Source: an uncultured Oscillospiraceae bacterium
GTDB taxonomy: Bacteria; Bacillota; Clostridia; Oscillospirales; Acutalibacteraceae
Direction of reading: 5' to 3'
DNA length: 11,201 nt
NCBI GenBank assembly: GCA_900544515.1
Contig: UQVI01000051.1
Location: 1 to 11,201 of the forward strand
Shown here piece after piece: positions 1 to 6,391 of the stretch. The notes under the pieces are model-generated. The model was not told the origin of the DNA. It made no database searches and was given only the letters and a program-made list of their open reading frames with translations. The first letter of the stretch is position 1, and every line of letters begins with the position of its first letter. A program made the translations under genes and the position numbers.

Positions 1-48
1 TCTACACTCGACTAGTCGTCGGCAGCGTCAGATGTGTATAAGAGACAG
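1..48 (+). other. Nextera adapter (sequencing artefact)
   Basis: This is not genomic DNA. Positions 30-48 are the Tn5 mosaic end AGATGTGTATAAGAGACAG, 16-29 are the read-1 primer tail TCGTCGGCAGCGTC, 8-15 are an i5 index TCGACTAG, and 1-7 are the end of the P5 primer. An ATG inside the adapter (32-34) is in frame with the first gene and would falsely add eight residues (MCIRDRDY) to it. Confidence 0.98.
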
Positions 49-55
49 GGATTAT

Positions 56-529
56 ATGACAGAGAAGATTGACTTGACTTTAATGGCTCCTGTACTTGAT
101 GAGCTTGCCAAAGTAAAAGGCTCACTTATAACTATTTTGCAGAAAACACAGGACATTTACGGTTATCTTCCAAAAGAAGCAATTGAGTATATCAGCGAAC
201 GAACCGGAATTGCAGAAAGTGAAATTATGGGCGTAGCGACCTTTTACACGCAGTTTCGTTTAGAGCCTGTTGGTAAATACCTGATTATGCTTTGTCAGGG
301 AACTGCCTGCCACGTGAATTCAAGCGAACTGATTTTACAGACCATTCAGGAGGAGCTGGGTATTACAGACGGTGAAACAACTGAGGACGGACTTTTCTCA
401 CTGAAATGTGTGGCTTGTCTTGGCTGCTGCTCACTTTCACCTGTTATGATGATTAACGAGGATACATACGGTTCTCTCACTCCCGATAAAACGAAGAAAA
501 TCTTAAAAGAGTTAAGGGAGGCTGAGTAA
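56..529 (+). CDS. nuoE: NuoE-like [2Fe-2S] subunit of NAD(P)H-ferredoxin oxidoreductase
   Basis: This 157-residue protein is a thioredoxin-fold 2Fe-2S subunit of the NuoE/HydC family. It passes electrons within a cytosolic NADH-linked flavoprotein complex. The N-terminal helical part (about 10-65, with YGYLPKEAIEYIS and GVATFYTQF) is typical of the family. The cluster ligands are visible as C80-x4-C85 and C121-x3-C125. The length is normal. I start it at the ATG at 56 because everything upstream of 49 is adapter. Only seven genomic bases precede the start, so its ribosome-binding site and promoter are cut off. The stop lies one base before the next gene, so the pair is translationally coupled. 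The symbol is a family label: the neighbours indicate a soluble complex, not respiratory complex I. Confidence 0.93.
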   Translation: MTEKIDLTLMAPVLDELAKVKGSLITILQKTQDIYGYLPKEAIEYISERTGIAESEIMGVATFYTQFRLEPVGKYLIMLCQGTACHVNSSELILQTIQEELGITDGETTEDGLFSLKCVACLGCCSLSPVMMINEDTYGSLTPDKTKKILKELREAE

Positions 530-530
530 T

Positions 531-2276
531 ATGAAAATCGTTGTCGGTCAGGGCTCCTGCGGTATTGCAGCAGGTGCGGAAAAGGTAAGGCAGGCACTTT
601 TAAAGGAAAATCTGAACGGTGTCCAGCTTACAATCGCAGGCTGTGTAGGTATGTGCTACCTTGAGCCTATCGTAGATATTTATGAGGATAACGGCGAGTT
701 CAAGCGCCTTGTCCGTGTGAATGAAAAGGATGCAGCAAAAATTGCTGAATATACAAAAACAGGCGATATGAATGCGATTTCGGATTTACTCGTTTCTGAT
801 GAGGATAAGGAATTTCTTGAAAAGCAGACACGTATTGCGCTCAGACGCTGCGGTGTTATCAATCCGGAGGAGCTTGAGGATTTTGCGGCTGCTGACGGAT
901 ATATTGCACTTAAAAAGGCAGTCTGTGATATGACACCTGAGGAGGTTATTGAGGTGATTAAAACCTCAGGCCTTGCAGGACGCGGCGGTGCAGGCTTTCC
1001 GACCTGGTTCAAGTGGAATGCGGCAAGACAGTCTGAGGGTGAGGAGAAGTATCTGATCTGTAATGCGGACGAGGGCGATCCCGGCGCATTTATGGACAGA
1101 GCGGTTATTGAGTCTGACCCTCATAATCTTATTGAGGGTATGCTCATCGGTGCATATGCAATCGGTGCAAAAAATGCCGTTGTTTATGTAAGAGCTGAGT
1201 ATCCTCTGGCAATCAAAAGACTTGAAAGAGCAATTGAGCAGGCTACAGCAGCAGGCTATCTCGGTGACAATATTTTCGGCACGGATTTTTCCTGCCATAT
1301 GTCTATCAAGGCAGGTGCAGGTGCATTTGTATGCGGTGAGGAAACTGCACTTATCGAATCCCTTGAGGGACACAGAGGTATGCCTCGTCTCAAGCCGCCT
1401 TTCCCTGCACAGAGCGGTTACTGGAGAAAGCCTTCAAATATCAATAATGTTGAAACCTTTGCCAATGTAAGCTGGATTATCAATAACGGCGGTGAAGCTT
1501 TTGCCGCAATGGGTACGGAAGGCTCAAAGGGTACAAAGGTATTTGCCGTTACAGGTAAGGTAAAGCGCAGCGGACTTGTGGAAATCCCTATGGGTAAAAC
1601 TCTGCGTGACGTTATTTTTGATATCGGCGGCGGTATGAAGGGTGATAAGGAATTCAAGGCTGTTCAAATGGGTGGTCCGTCAGGCGGATGTATTCCTGCA
1701 AGCCTGATTGATACGGTTATCGACTATAAAGCACTTGGTGCAACAGGCGCAATTATGGGCTCAGGCGGTATGGTTGTTATGGACGAGAGCACCTGTATGG
1801 TGGGTATGGCAAAGTTTTTCCTTGACTTCACGGCTAAGGAGAGCTGCGGCAAATGTGTTCACTGCCGTATCGGTACAACAAGAATGCTGGAGATTTTAAC
1901 AAGAATTACTGAGGGCAAGGGTCAGGACGGAGATGTTGAACTCCTTGAAGAGCTTTGCTACGGTATCAAGGACGGTGCGCTCTGCGGCTTGGGTCAGACA
2001 GCACCAAATCCTGTTTTAACAACAATCAAGTATTTTAAGGACGAGTACATAGCACATATCAAGGACAAAACCTGTCCTGCAGGTGAGTGCTCAAGCCTTA
2101 TTGAATATTCTATCAATGCTGATGCCTGCAAGGGCTGTACACTCTGTGCGAGAAACTGCCCTGTTGGTGCGATCAGCGGTACAGTCAAGAATCCGCATGT
2201 TATTGATACTGACAAATGTATTAAGTGCGGTAAATGTATTCAGTCCTGCAAATTCGATGCAGTGGTAAGAAAGTAA
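531..2276 (+). CDS. nuoF: NuoF/HydB-like NADH-binding FMN/FeS subunit
   Basis: This 581-residue protein is the NADH-oxidising, FMN-carrying core subunit. An N-terminal thioredoxin-like 2Fe-2S domain (1-80) keeps three cysteines: C10, C38 and C42. The NuoF core follows, with the NADH/FMN motifs GRGGAGFPTWFKW (150-162) and NADEGDPGAFMDR (178-190), the stretch GEETALIESLEG (269-280) and an SLBB-like segment (about 335-400). The N3-type 4Fe-4S ligands are C439, C442, C445 and C485. A C-terminal double ferredoxin domain has C533/C536/C539/C543 and C563/C566/C569/C573. This extended form, with both the extra N-terminal and C-terminal domains, is the HydB type of bifurcating complexes rather than plain complex I NuoF. 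GGGAGG precedes the ATG in the end of the preceding gene. It probably acts with the flanking subunits in the cytosol. Confidence 0.95.
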   Translation: MKIVVGQGSCGIAAGAEKVRQALLKENLNGVQLTIAGCVGMCYLEPIVDIYEDNGEFKRLVRVNEKDAAKIAEYTKTGDMNAISDLLVSDEDKEFLEKQTRIALRRCGVINPEELEDFAAADGYIALKKAVCDMTPEEVIEVIKTSGLAGRGGAGFPTWFKWNAARQSEGEEKYLICNADEGDPGAFMDRAVIESDPHNLIEGMLIGAYAIGAKNAVVYVRAEYPLAIKRLERAIEQATAAGYLGDNIFGTDFSCHMSIKAGAGAFVCGEETALIESLEGHRGMPRLKPPFPAQSGYWRKPSNINNVETFANVSWIINNGGEAFAAMGTEGSKGTKVFAVTGKVKRSGLVEIPMGKTLRDVIFDIGGGMKGDKEFKAVQMGGPSGGCIPASLIDTVIDYKALGATGAIMGSGGMVVMDESTCMVGMAKFFLDFTAKESCGKCVHCRIGTTRMLEILTRITEGKGQDGDVELLEELCYGIKDGALCGLGQTAPNPVLTTIKYFKDEYIAHIKDKTCPAGECSSLIEYSINADACKGCTLCARNCPVGAISGTVKNPHVIDTDKCIKCGKCIQSCKFDAVVRK

Positions 2277-2297
2277 GAGAGGAGCAGATTTATAATT

Positions 2298-4511
2298 ATG
2301 GAAATGATTCATCTTACAATTAACGGTCAGAATGTTACTGCTCCTGCCGGCAGTACAATTTTAGAGGCAGCAAGAAAAAACGGAATTTATATTCCCACAC
2401 TTTGCTATGATGAGGCGGTTGAGGTTTACGGTGCCTGCGGTCTCTGTGTTGTTGAGGCTGAGGGCGTTCCTAAGCTGCTGCGTTCCTGCTCAGCAAAGAT
2501 TTCTGAGGGAATGGTAATCCATACGGAAAGCGAAAGAGTTGTTAAGTCAAGAAAAATTGCAATGGAGCTTCTGATGTCCGCCCACGACGGCGACTGCATT
2601 GCTCCGTGCCAGCTTGCTTGCCCTGCAAATACAGATTGTCAGGGATATGTTGGCCTTATTGCAAACGGAAAATTTGAAGATGCTTTAAAGCTTATTAAAA
2701 ACACCAATCCTCTGCCTGCGTCTATCGGCAGAGTTTGTCCGCATCCTTGTGAAAAGGCTTGCAGACGCGGTAAGGTTGAAGAGCCGATTAATATTGCACA
2801 GCTTAAATTTTTTGCGGCTGACCTTGACTTAAAGGGTGAAAAATATCTGCCTGTGTGTGCAAAGGCAACAGGCAAAAAGGTTGCAATCGTTGGTGGCGGT
2901 CCTGCAGGTTTGACTGCGGCATATTATCTCAAAACACTCGGTCACGAGGTTACTGTTTTTGATATGATGGATAAAATGGGCGGTATGCTCAGATACGGTA
3001 TTCCGCAGTACCGTCTGCCGAAGGAACTGCTTGACAGTGAGATTGCACTCATTGAAAAGCTTGGCGTGCGCCTTGTGAACAATGTGAAATTCGGCAAGGA
3101 TATCACGCTCGATATGCTAAAGTCCGTAAATGACGCTGTTATACTTGCACCCGGTGCCTGGAAGTCAAGTCCTATGCGTGTAAAGGGTGAGGATATCAAT
3201 GGTGTATACGGCGGTATAGATTTCCTCAGAAGTGTTATTCAGGGAAATCCTGTGCCAATCGGTGAAAAGGTGGCTGTCTGCGGTGGCGGTAATACCGCTA
3301 TGGATGCCTGCCGTACAGCCGTTCGTCTCGGTGCAAAGGAAGTTTATGTTATCTACCGCAGAACGGAAAAGGAAATGCCTGCGGAGGAAATTGAGATTAA
3401 GGAGTCAAAGGAAGAGGGCGTTATTTATAAATTCCTCACAAATCCTGTTGAAATCCATGAAGAAAACGGTAAGGTCTGCGGTATGACGCTTCAGCTCATG
3501 GAGCTCGGCGAGCCTGACGCATCAGGAAGAAGAAAGCCTGTTGCCATTGACGGCAAGACTGAATACCTTCCGCTTGACAGTGTGATTATGGCTATCGGTC
3601 AGAAGCTTGACCCAACAGATTTCAGTGTTGTTGAGCTGACTGACAGAGGTACAATCCTTGCAGATGAAGATGATTTTAAAACAAATATTGACGGCGTGTT
3701 TGCAATTGGTGATGCTACCAACAAAGGTGCGTCAATTGCGATTGCAGCAATCGGCGAGGCTGACCGCTGCGTTAAGTCTGTTGATGCTTATCTTAAGGGC
3801 GAGGAGCTTGATTTCACACCGAAATACATCAGCAAGCGTGAAGATGAAAGAATAGACGTATCAGGCAAGGAGACTAAGCCAAGAGTGGTTGCGGATGTGC
3901 TTGATGCCGATGTAAGAAAAAATAATTTTGATGAGGTTTCACTGGGACTTACAGTTGAACAGGCTAAGAAGGAGGCAGAACGCTGTCTTGAATGCGGCTG
4001 CCGTGAGTATTTCAAATGTAAGCTTCTGCAGGTTGCTCAGAGATATGATATTCATCCTGAACGCTTTGCAGGCGAGATGCCGCAGAAGTATACACGTGAT
4101 GAAAACGCATTCATTGAGCGTAACACAGCTAAGTGTATTCTTTGCGGACTTTGTGTTCGTTCCTGTAAAGAGGTAATGGACATCAGTGCAATTGGTCTCT
4201 TGGGACGCGGTTTCAAAACAAGCGTGTCCCCTGCATTTGCTTTGCCGCTCGATCAGACAAAGTGTACGAACTGCGGTCTTTGTGTTAAGCTCTGTCCTAC
4301 AGGCGCACTGACTGAAAAATCCTCACTGAATAAGCAGGTTCCGCTTAAGGAGCAGTATTCCATTGAAACAGTAAACGTTGACGGAAAGGCTTGTGAGCTG
4401 CTTGTTTCACGTTATAACGGTGAGGTTATCAGAGCTGTGCCTAATAATGATAATGCAAGAACATGCAATCTTTCCCGTGAAGATTTAATTCGTTTGGTTA
4501 AAAAGGATTAA
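2298..4511 (+). CDS. Hybrid NuoG-ferredoxin / NfnB-GltD flavoprotein subunit (Stn-like)
   Basis: This is a 737-residue multidomain electron-transfer subunit. Residues 1-80 form a 2Fe-2S plant-type/NuoG ferredoxin domain (C36, C47, C50, C64). Residues 96-160 contain a His-Cys element (H96, C100, C104) merging into the GltD/NfnB N-terminal cysteine domain (C108, C114, C147, C151, C155). Residues 193-500 form a two-dinucleotide-binding flavoprotein domain, with FAD motif VAIVGGGPAGLTAAYYL, NAD(P) motif VAVCGGGNTAMDA followed by VYVIYRR, and terminal GVFAIGDAT. A C-x2-C-x-C-x5-C motif lies at 563-574. A double 4Fe-4S domain has C613/C616/C619/C623 and C656/C659/C662/C666. There is no H-cluster domain, so this is not a hydrogenase catalytic subunit. 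The arginine-rich VIYRR after the second Rossmann motif fits NADPH binding, by analogy with GltD/NfnB. The architecture matches what I recall of the Stn transhydrogenase. A purine-rich GAGAGGAG sits about 13 bases before the ATG. Confidence 0.9.
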   Translation: MEMIHLTINGQNVTAPAGSTILEAARKNGIYIPTLCYDEAVEVYGACGLCVVEAEGVPKLLRSCSAKISEGMVIHTESERVVKSRKIAMELLMSAHDGDCIAPCQLACPANTDCQGYVGLIANGKFEDALKLIKNTNPLPASIGRVCPHPCEKACRRGKVEEPINIAQLKFFAADLDLKGEKYLPVCAKATGKKVAIVGGGPAGLTAAYYLKTLGHEVTVFDMMDKMGGMLRYGIPQYRLPKELLDSEIALIEKLGVRLVNNVKFGKDITLDMLKSVNDAVILAPGAWKSSPMRVKGEDINGVYGGIDFLRSVIQGNPVPIGEKVAVCGGGNTAMDACRTAVRLGAKEVYVIYRRTEKEMPAEEIEIKESKEEGVIYKFLTNPVEIHEENGKVCGMTLQLMELGEPDASGRRKPVAIDGKTEYLPLDSVIMAIGQKLDPTDFSVVELTDRGTILADEDDFKTNIDGVFAIGDATNKGASIAIAAIGEADRCVKSVDAYLKGEELDFTPKYISKREDERIDVSGKETKPRVVADVLDADVRKNNFDEVSLGLTVEQAKKEAERCLECGCREYFKCKLLQVAQRYDIHPERFAGEMPQKYTRDENAFIERNTAKCILCGLCVRSCKEVMDISAIGLLGRGFKTSVSPAFALPLDQTKCTNCGLCVKLCPTGALTEKSSLNKQVPLKEQYSIETVNVDGKACELLVSRYNGEVIRAVPNNDNARTCNLSREDLIRLVKKD

Positions 4512-4524
4512 CCCCCATAGGGGC

Positions 4525-4553
4525 TTGTAAGGATACAGTTATTGCACTATAAT
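4525..4553 (+). promoter_or_regulatory. Predicted sigma-A promoter of hypBA
   Basis: A -35 box TTGTAA (4525-4530) and a perfect -10 box TATAAT (4548-4553) are separated by 17 bases. The gap lies between the stop of the redox operon and hypB. This suggests that hypBA can be transcribed separately, with a start near 4560. No convincing terminator lies between the two operons, so read-through is also possible. Confidence 0.7.
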
Positions 4554-4562
4554 CTTTACAGC

Positions 4563-4592
4563 TTTTGAGATTGGGAGTTTTGAAATTGGGAG
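4563..4592 (+). repeat. Tandem 15-bp repeat carrying duplicated Shine-Dalgarno
   Basis: TTTTGAGATTGGGAG (4563-4577) is followed directly by TTTTGAAATTGGGAG (4578-4592), a 14 of 15 match. Each copy ends in a Shine-Dalgarno-like GGGAG. The second copy is extended to GGGAGG and sits five bases before the hypB ATG, so it is the functional site. Confidence 0.8.
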
Positions 4593-4598
4593 GACGAA

Positions 4599-5267
4599 AT
4601 GGACGAATTTAAGGTAATTGAAATTAAGAAAAGTGTTTTTGAAAATAATGATAAAGAGGCGGACCGCTTACGAGCTGAGCTTAAAAAGGAAAAAACTTTC
4701 CTTTTGAATCTTATGTCCTCACCGGGCAGTGGAAAGACTACAACCCTTAAAGCCACCATTTCACGCCTTAAGGACGAAATGAATATCGGTGTTATGGAGG
4801 CTGATATTGACAGTGACGTGGATGCAAAAACGATTGCCGATACAGGTGTAAGGTCAATACAGCTGCATACTGGCGGTATGTGTCATCTTGACGCAGGTAT
4901 GACCGAGCAGGGTATCAGGGAGTTTGGTACAGATGATATGGACCTTGTTGTGCTGGAGAATGTGGGCAATCTTGTCTGCCCTGCCGAGTTTGATACCGGT
5001 GCAAGCAAAAATGCAATGATTCTGTCCGTGCCTGAGGGTGATGATAAGCCGCTTAAATATCCGCTTATGTTCACGGTTTCGGATGTTGTTCTTATCAATA
5101 AGATTGATACAAAGGCAGTGTTTGATTTTGATGATGATGCGGTTGTTCAGCGTATTCATAAGCTGAATCCGAATGCTGAAATTTTCTTTATCTCTGCAAA
5201 AACAGGCGTGGGCGTGGATGCCTGGTGCAACTGGCTGAGAAAAGAAGTCAAAGAGTGGAAACAATAA
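4599..5267 (+). CDS. hypB: HypB, nickel-insertion GTPase
   Basis: This 222-residue SIMIBI-class GTPase delivers nickel to [NiFe]-hydrogenase (or, in some bacteria, urease) together with HypA. The P-loop is SSPGSGKTT (40-48). The metal-site residues shared with other HypB proteins are present: C95-H96 in GGMCHLDA and C127 in NLVCPAEFD. The guanine-specificity motif is NKID (167-170). There is no histidine-rich or CxxCGC N-terminal nickel-storage segment; the N-terminus is a plain charged helix. The ATG at 4599 follows GGGAGG by five bases. The gene overlaps hypA by one base (TAATG). No [NiFe]-hydrogenase or urease structural gene is in the window, so the client is not visible here. Confidence 0.95.
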   Translation: MDEFKVIEIKKSVFENNDKEADRLRAELKKEKTFLLNLMSSPGSGKTTTLKATISRLKDEMNIGVMEADIDSDVDAKTIADTGVRSIQLHTGGMCHLDAGMTEQGIREFGTDDMDLVVLENVGNLVCPAEFDTGASKNAMILSVPEGDDKPLKYPLMFTVSDVVLINKIDTKAVFDFDDDAVVQRIHKLNPNAEIFFISAKTGVGVDAWCNWLRKEVKEWKQ

Positions 5268-5605
5268 TGCATGAGCTTGGAGTTGTTCTTGAAATCTTTG
5301 ATCTGATTGAAGAGATTATGAAAGAACAGAATTTGAAAAAAGTATCGTCCATTACAGTTGAGGTTGGTGAGCTTTCAGGTATTCTTCCTGATTATTTCAA
5401 GGAATGCTGGAATGCTGCAAGACTCGGCGGCACTTTTGATAAAACGGAGCTCAATCTCATCAGTATTCCGGCTATGGCAAGATGTGTCTGCGGTAAGGAA
5501 TATGAGATGACGGCAAACAGCCGGATATGCCCAAAGTGCCATAAGACGGATTATGAAATTATCAAAGGCAGAGAATTTATGGTGCTTTCCATTGAGGCCT
5601 GCTGA
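5267..5605 (+). CDS. hypA: HypA, nickel metallochaperone
   Basis: This 112-residue protein is the nickel-delivery partner of HypB. The start is the ATG at 5267, overlapping the hypB stop. It gives the family-typical N-terminus MHE, in which H2 and the N-terminal amine bind nickel. An upstream in-frame start would destroy that site. The EVGELSGILPDYFKECW segment (32-48) is conserved in the family. The zinc domain has C73-x-C75 and C88-x2-C91. The first pair is CxC instead of the common CxxC, which may be a lineage variant. Expression is probably coupled to hypB, and a bidirectional terminator follows about 70 bases downstream. Confidence 0.94.
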   Translation: MHELGVVLEIFDLIEEIMKEQNLKKVSSITVEVGELSGILPDYFKECWNAARLGGTFDKTELNLISIPAMARCVCGKEYEMTANSRICPKCHKTDYEIIKGREFMVLSIEAC

Positions 5606-5627
5606 AATTTGTATAATAGAAAATATA

Positions 5628-5652
5628 AGACATCTTTCGTAAAAAGGTGTCT
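5628..5652. other. Strong hairpin of unknown role between hypA and the terminator
   Basis: AGACATCTTT (5628-5637) pairs with AAAGGTGTCT (5643-5652) over ten positions, one of them a G-T pair, around a CGTAA loop. On the plus strand no T-run follows. On the minus strand the next bases are TTATATTTTC, a weak tail. It could be a backup minus-strand terminator or a transcript-end stabilising structure. Confidence 0.5.
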
Positions 5653-5674
5653 CAGATTATATTAAGCAAAAGAA

Positions 5675-5707
5675 AAGAACTCGGTAGTCACCGAGTTCTT
5701 TATTTAT
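5675..5707. terminator. Bidirectional rho-independent terminator
   Basis: AAGAACTCGG (5675-5684) and CCGAGTTCTT (5691-5700) form a ten-pair stem with a six-base loop. On the plus strand it is followed by TTTATTTATT, ending hypA transcription. On the minus strand it is followed by TTTTCTTTT, ending the convergent 146-residue gene. Confidence 0.9.
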
Positions 5708-5738
5708 TATGATAAAGGTGTTTTAGTCTCCGTATAAT

Positions 5739-6179
5739 TTATAACTTTTCTTCCAGAATCCAAAGATGGACATCCTTGCCTTTCTTTGCCTTCATAATTG
5801 TACTAAGATAAACATCAAAGGTGTATGATTCATCATCTATGCTGTCAAGCATTACAAACTTACTCTTGTCAGCAATCTGAATGCTGCAGGATGCAATATC
5901 ATCGGAATCAACCCTGATTATATCATCATACTCAGGATTTTCATCAGCATCAAAGGTATCATTGTTTTTCAGAATTTTAAATATTTTTATTTCTTCCGTA
6001 TCCTTTAACTTCTCTAAAACAGAAATACAGAAAAGGTCAAATTCCGTATTGCCCCAAGTGTAGAATTCCCTTACATCCATCATAAATACCAAATAGTTGA
6101 TTTTATGATACAGACAGAATTTCTCCTTATCCGATAATGTTGTTGAATTTGTATTTGCAAAAAAACTGCATTTTGACAT
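5739..6179 (-). CDS. Hypothetical acidic 146-residue protein
   Basis: I do not recognise this protein. It is 146 residues, soluble, without signal peptide or membrane segment, and acidic in the middle (residues 74-95 are rich in Asp and Glu). It has scattered cysteines (4, 22, 51, 98) that form no metal motif. The pattern of alternating hydrophobic and charged residues looks like a small alpha/beta fold. The ATG at 6179 is preferred because AGAGGTG lies six bases upstream. A GTG nine bases further up is inside that ribosome-binding site. The gene has its own strong promoter and a leader of about 138 bases. It runs towards hypA and ends at the shared terminator. malL lies upstream in the same orientation, with no terminator visible between them. 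Function unknown; codon use looks like its neighbours. Confidence 0.8.
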   Translation of the reverse strand: MSKCSFFANTNSTTLSDKEKFCLYHKINYLVFMMDVREFYTWGNTEFDLFCISVLEKLKDTEEIKIFKILKNNDTFDADENPEYDDIIRVDSDDIASCSIQIADKSKFVMLDSIDDESYTFDVYLSTIMKAKKGKDVHLWILEEKL

Positions 6180-6323
6180 AATAAACACCTCTAAACAGCC
6201 GCAGGCATTATGTATTAAAAGACTATATCCAACCTGCGTTTTATAAATTAAAGTTCTGAAACACTGTAGTTATAAATGCGTATTTACAGTATTTTGGAAA
6301 GATTATATTTATACTGCAGACAT

Positions 6324-6352
6324 AGTATATCATTATTGAAATTTTTAGTCAA
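6324..6352 (-). promoter_or_regulatory. Strong predicted sigma-A promoter of the 146-residue gene
   Basis: On the minus strand, TTGACT (6347-6352) and TATACT (6324-6329) are exactly 17 bases apart. Each differs from consensus at one position. The start of transcription is expected near 6317, giving a leader of about 138 bases. Confidence 0.8.
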
Positions 6353-6391
6353 TATTTATGATGTTCTATTGCGGCTAAATATAATTTAATA

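Noticed and set aside
966..1373. 135-codon minus-strand open frame inside the NuoF-like gene
   Set aside because: Shadow of the conserved NADH/FMN motifs on the other strand; composition reflects the antisense of that gene.
56..2276. Respiratory complex I (nuo) operon
   Set aside because: The third subunit is a ferredoxin-flavoprotein hybrid, no membrane subunits are present, and NuoF carries the extra HydB-type domains.
4511..4524. CCCC/GGGG hairpin after the redox operon as a terminator
   Set aside because: Only four pairs and no T-run follow; it overlaps the hypB promoter region.
6180..6391. Small gene or RNA between malL and the 146-residue gene
   Set aside because: No open frame with a ribosome-binding site was seen; the stretch is explained by a promoter and a leader.
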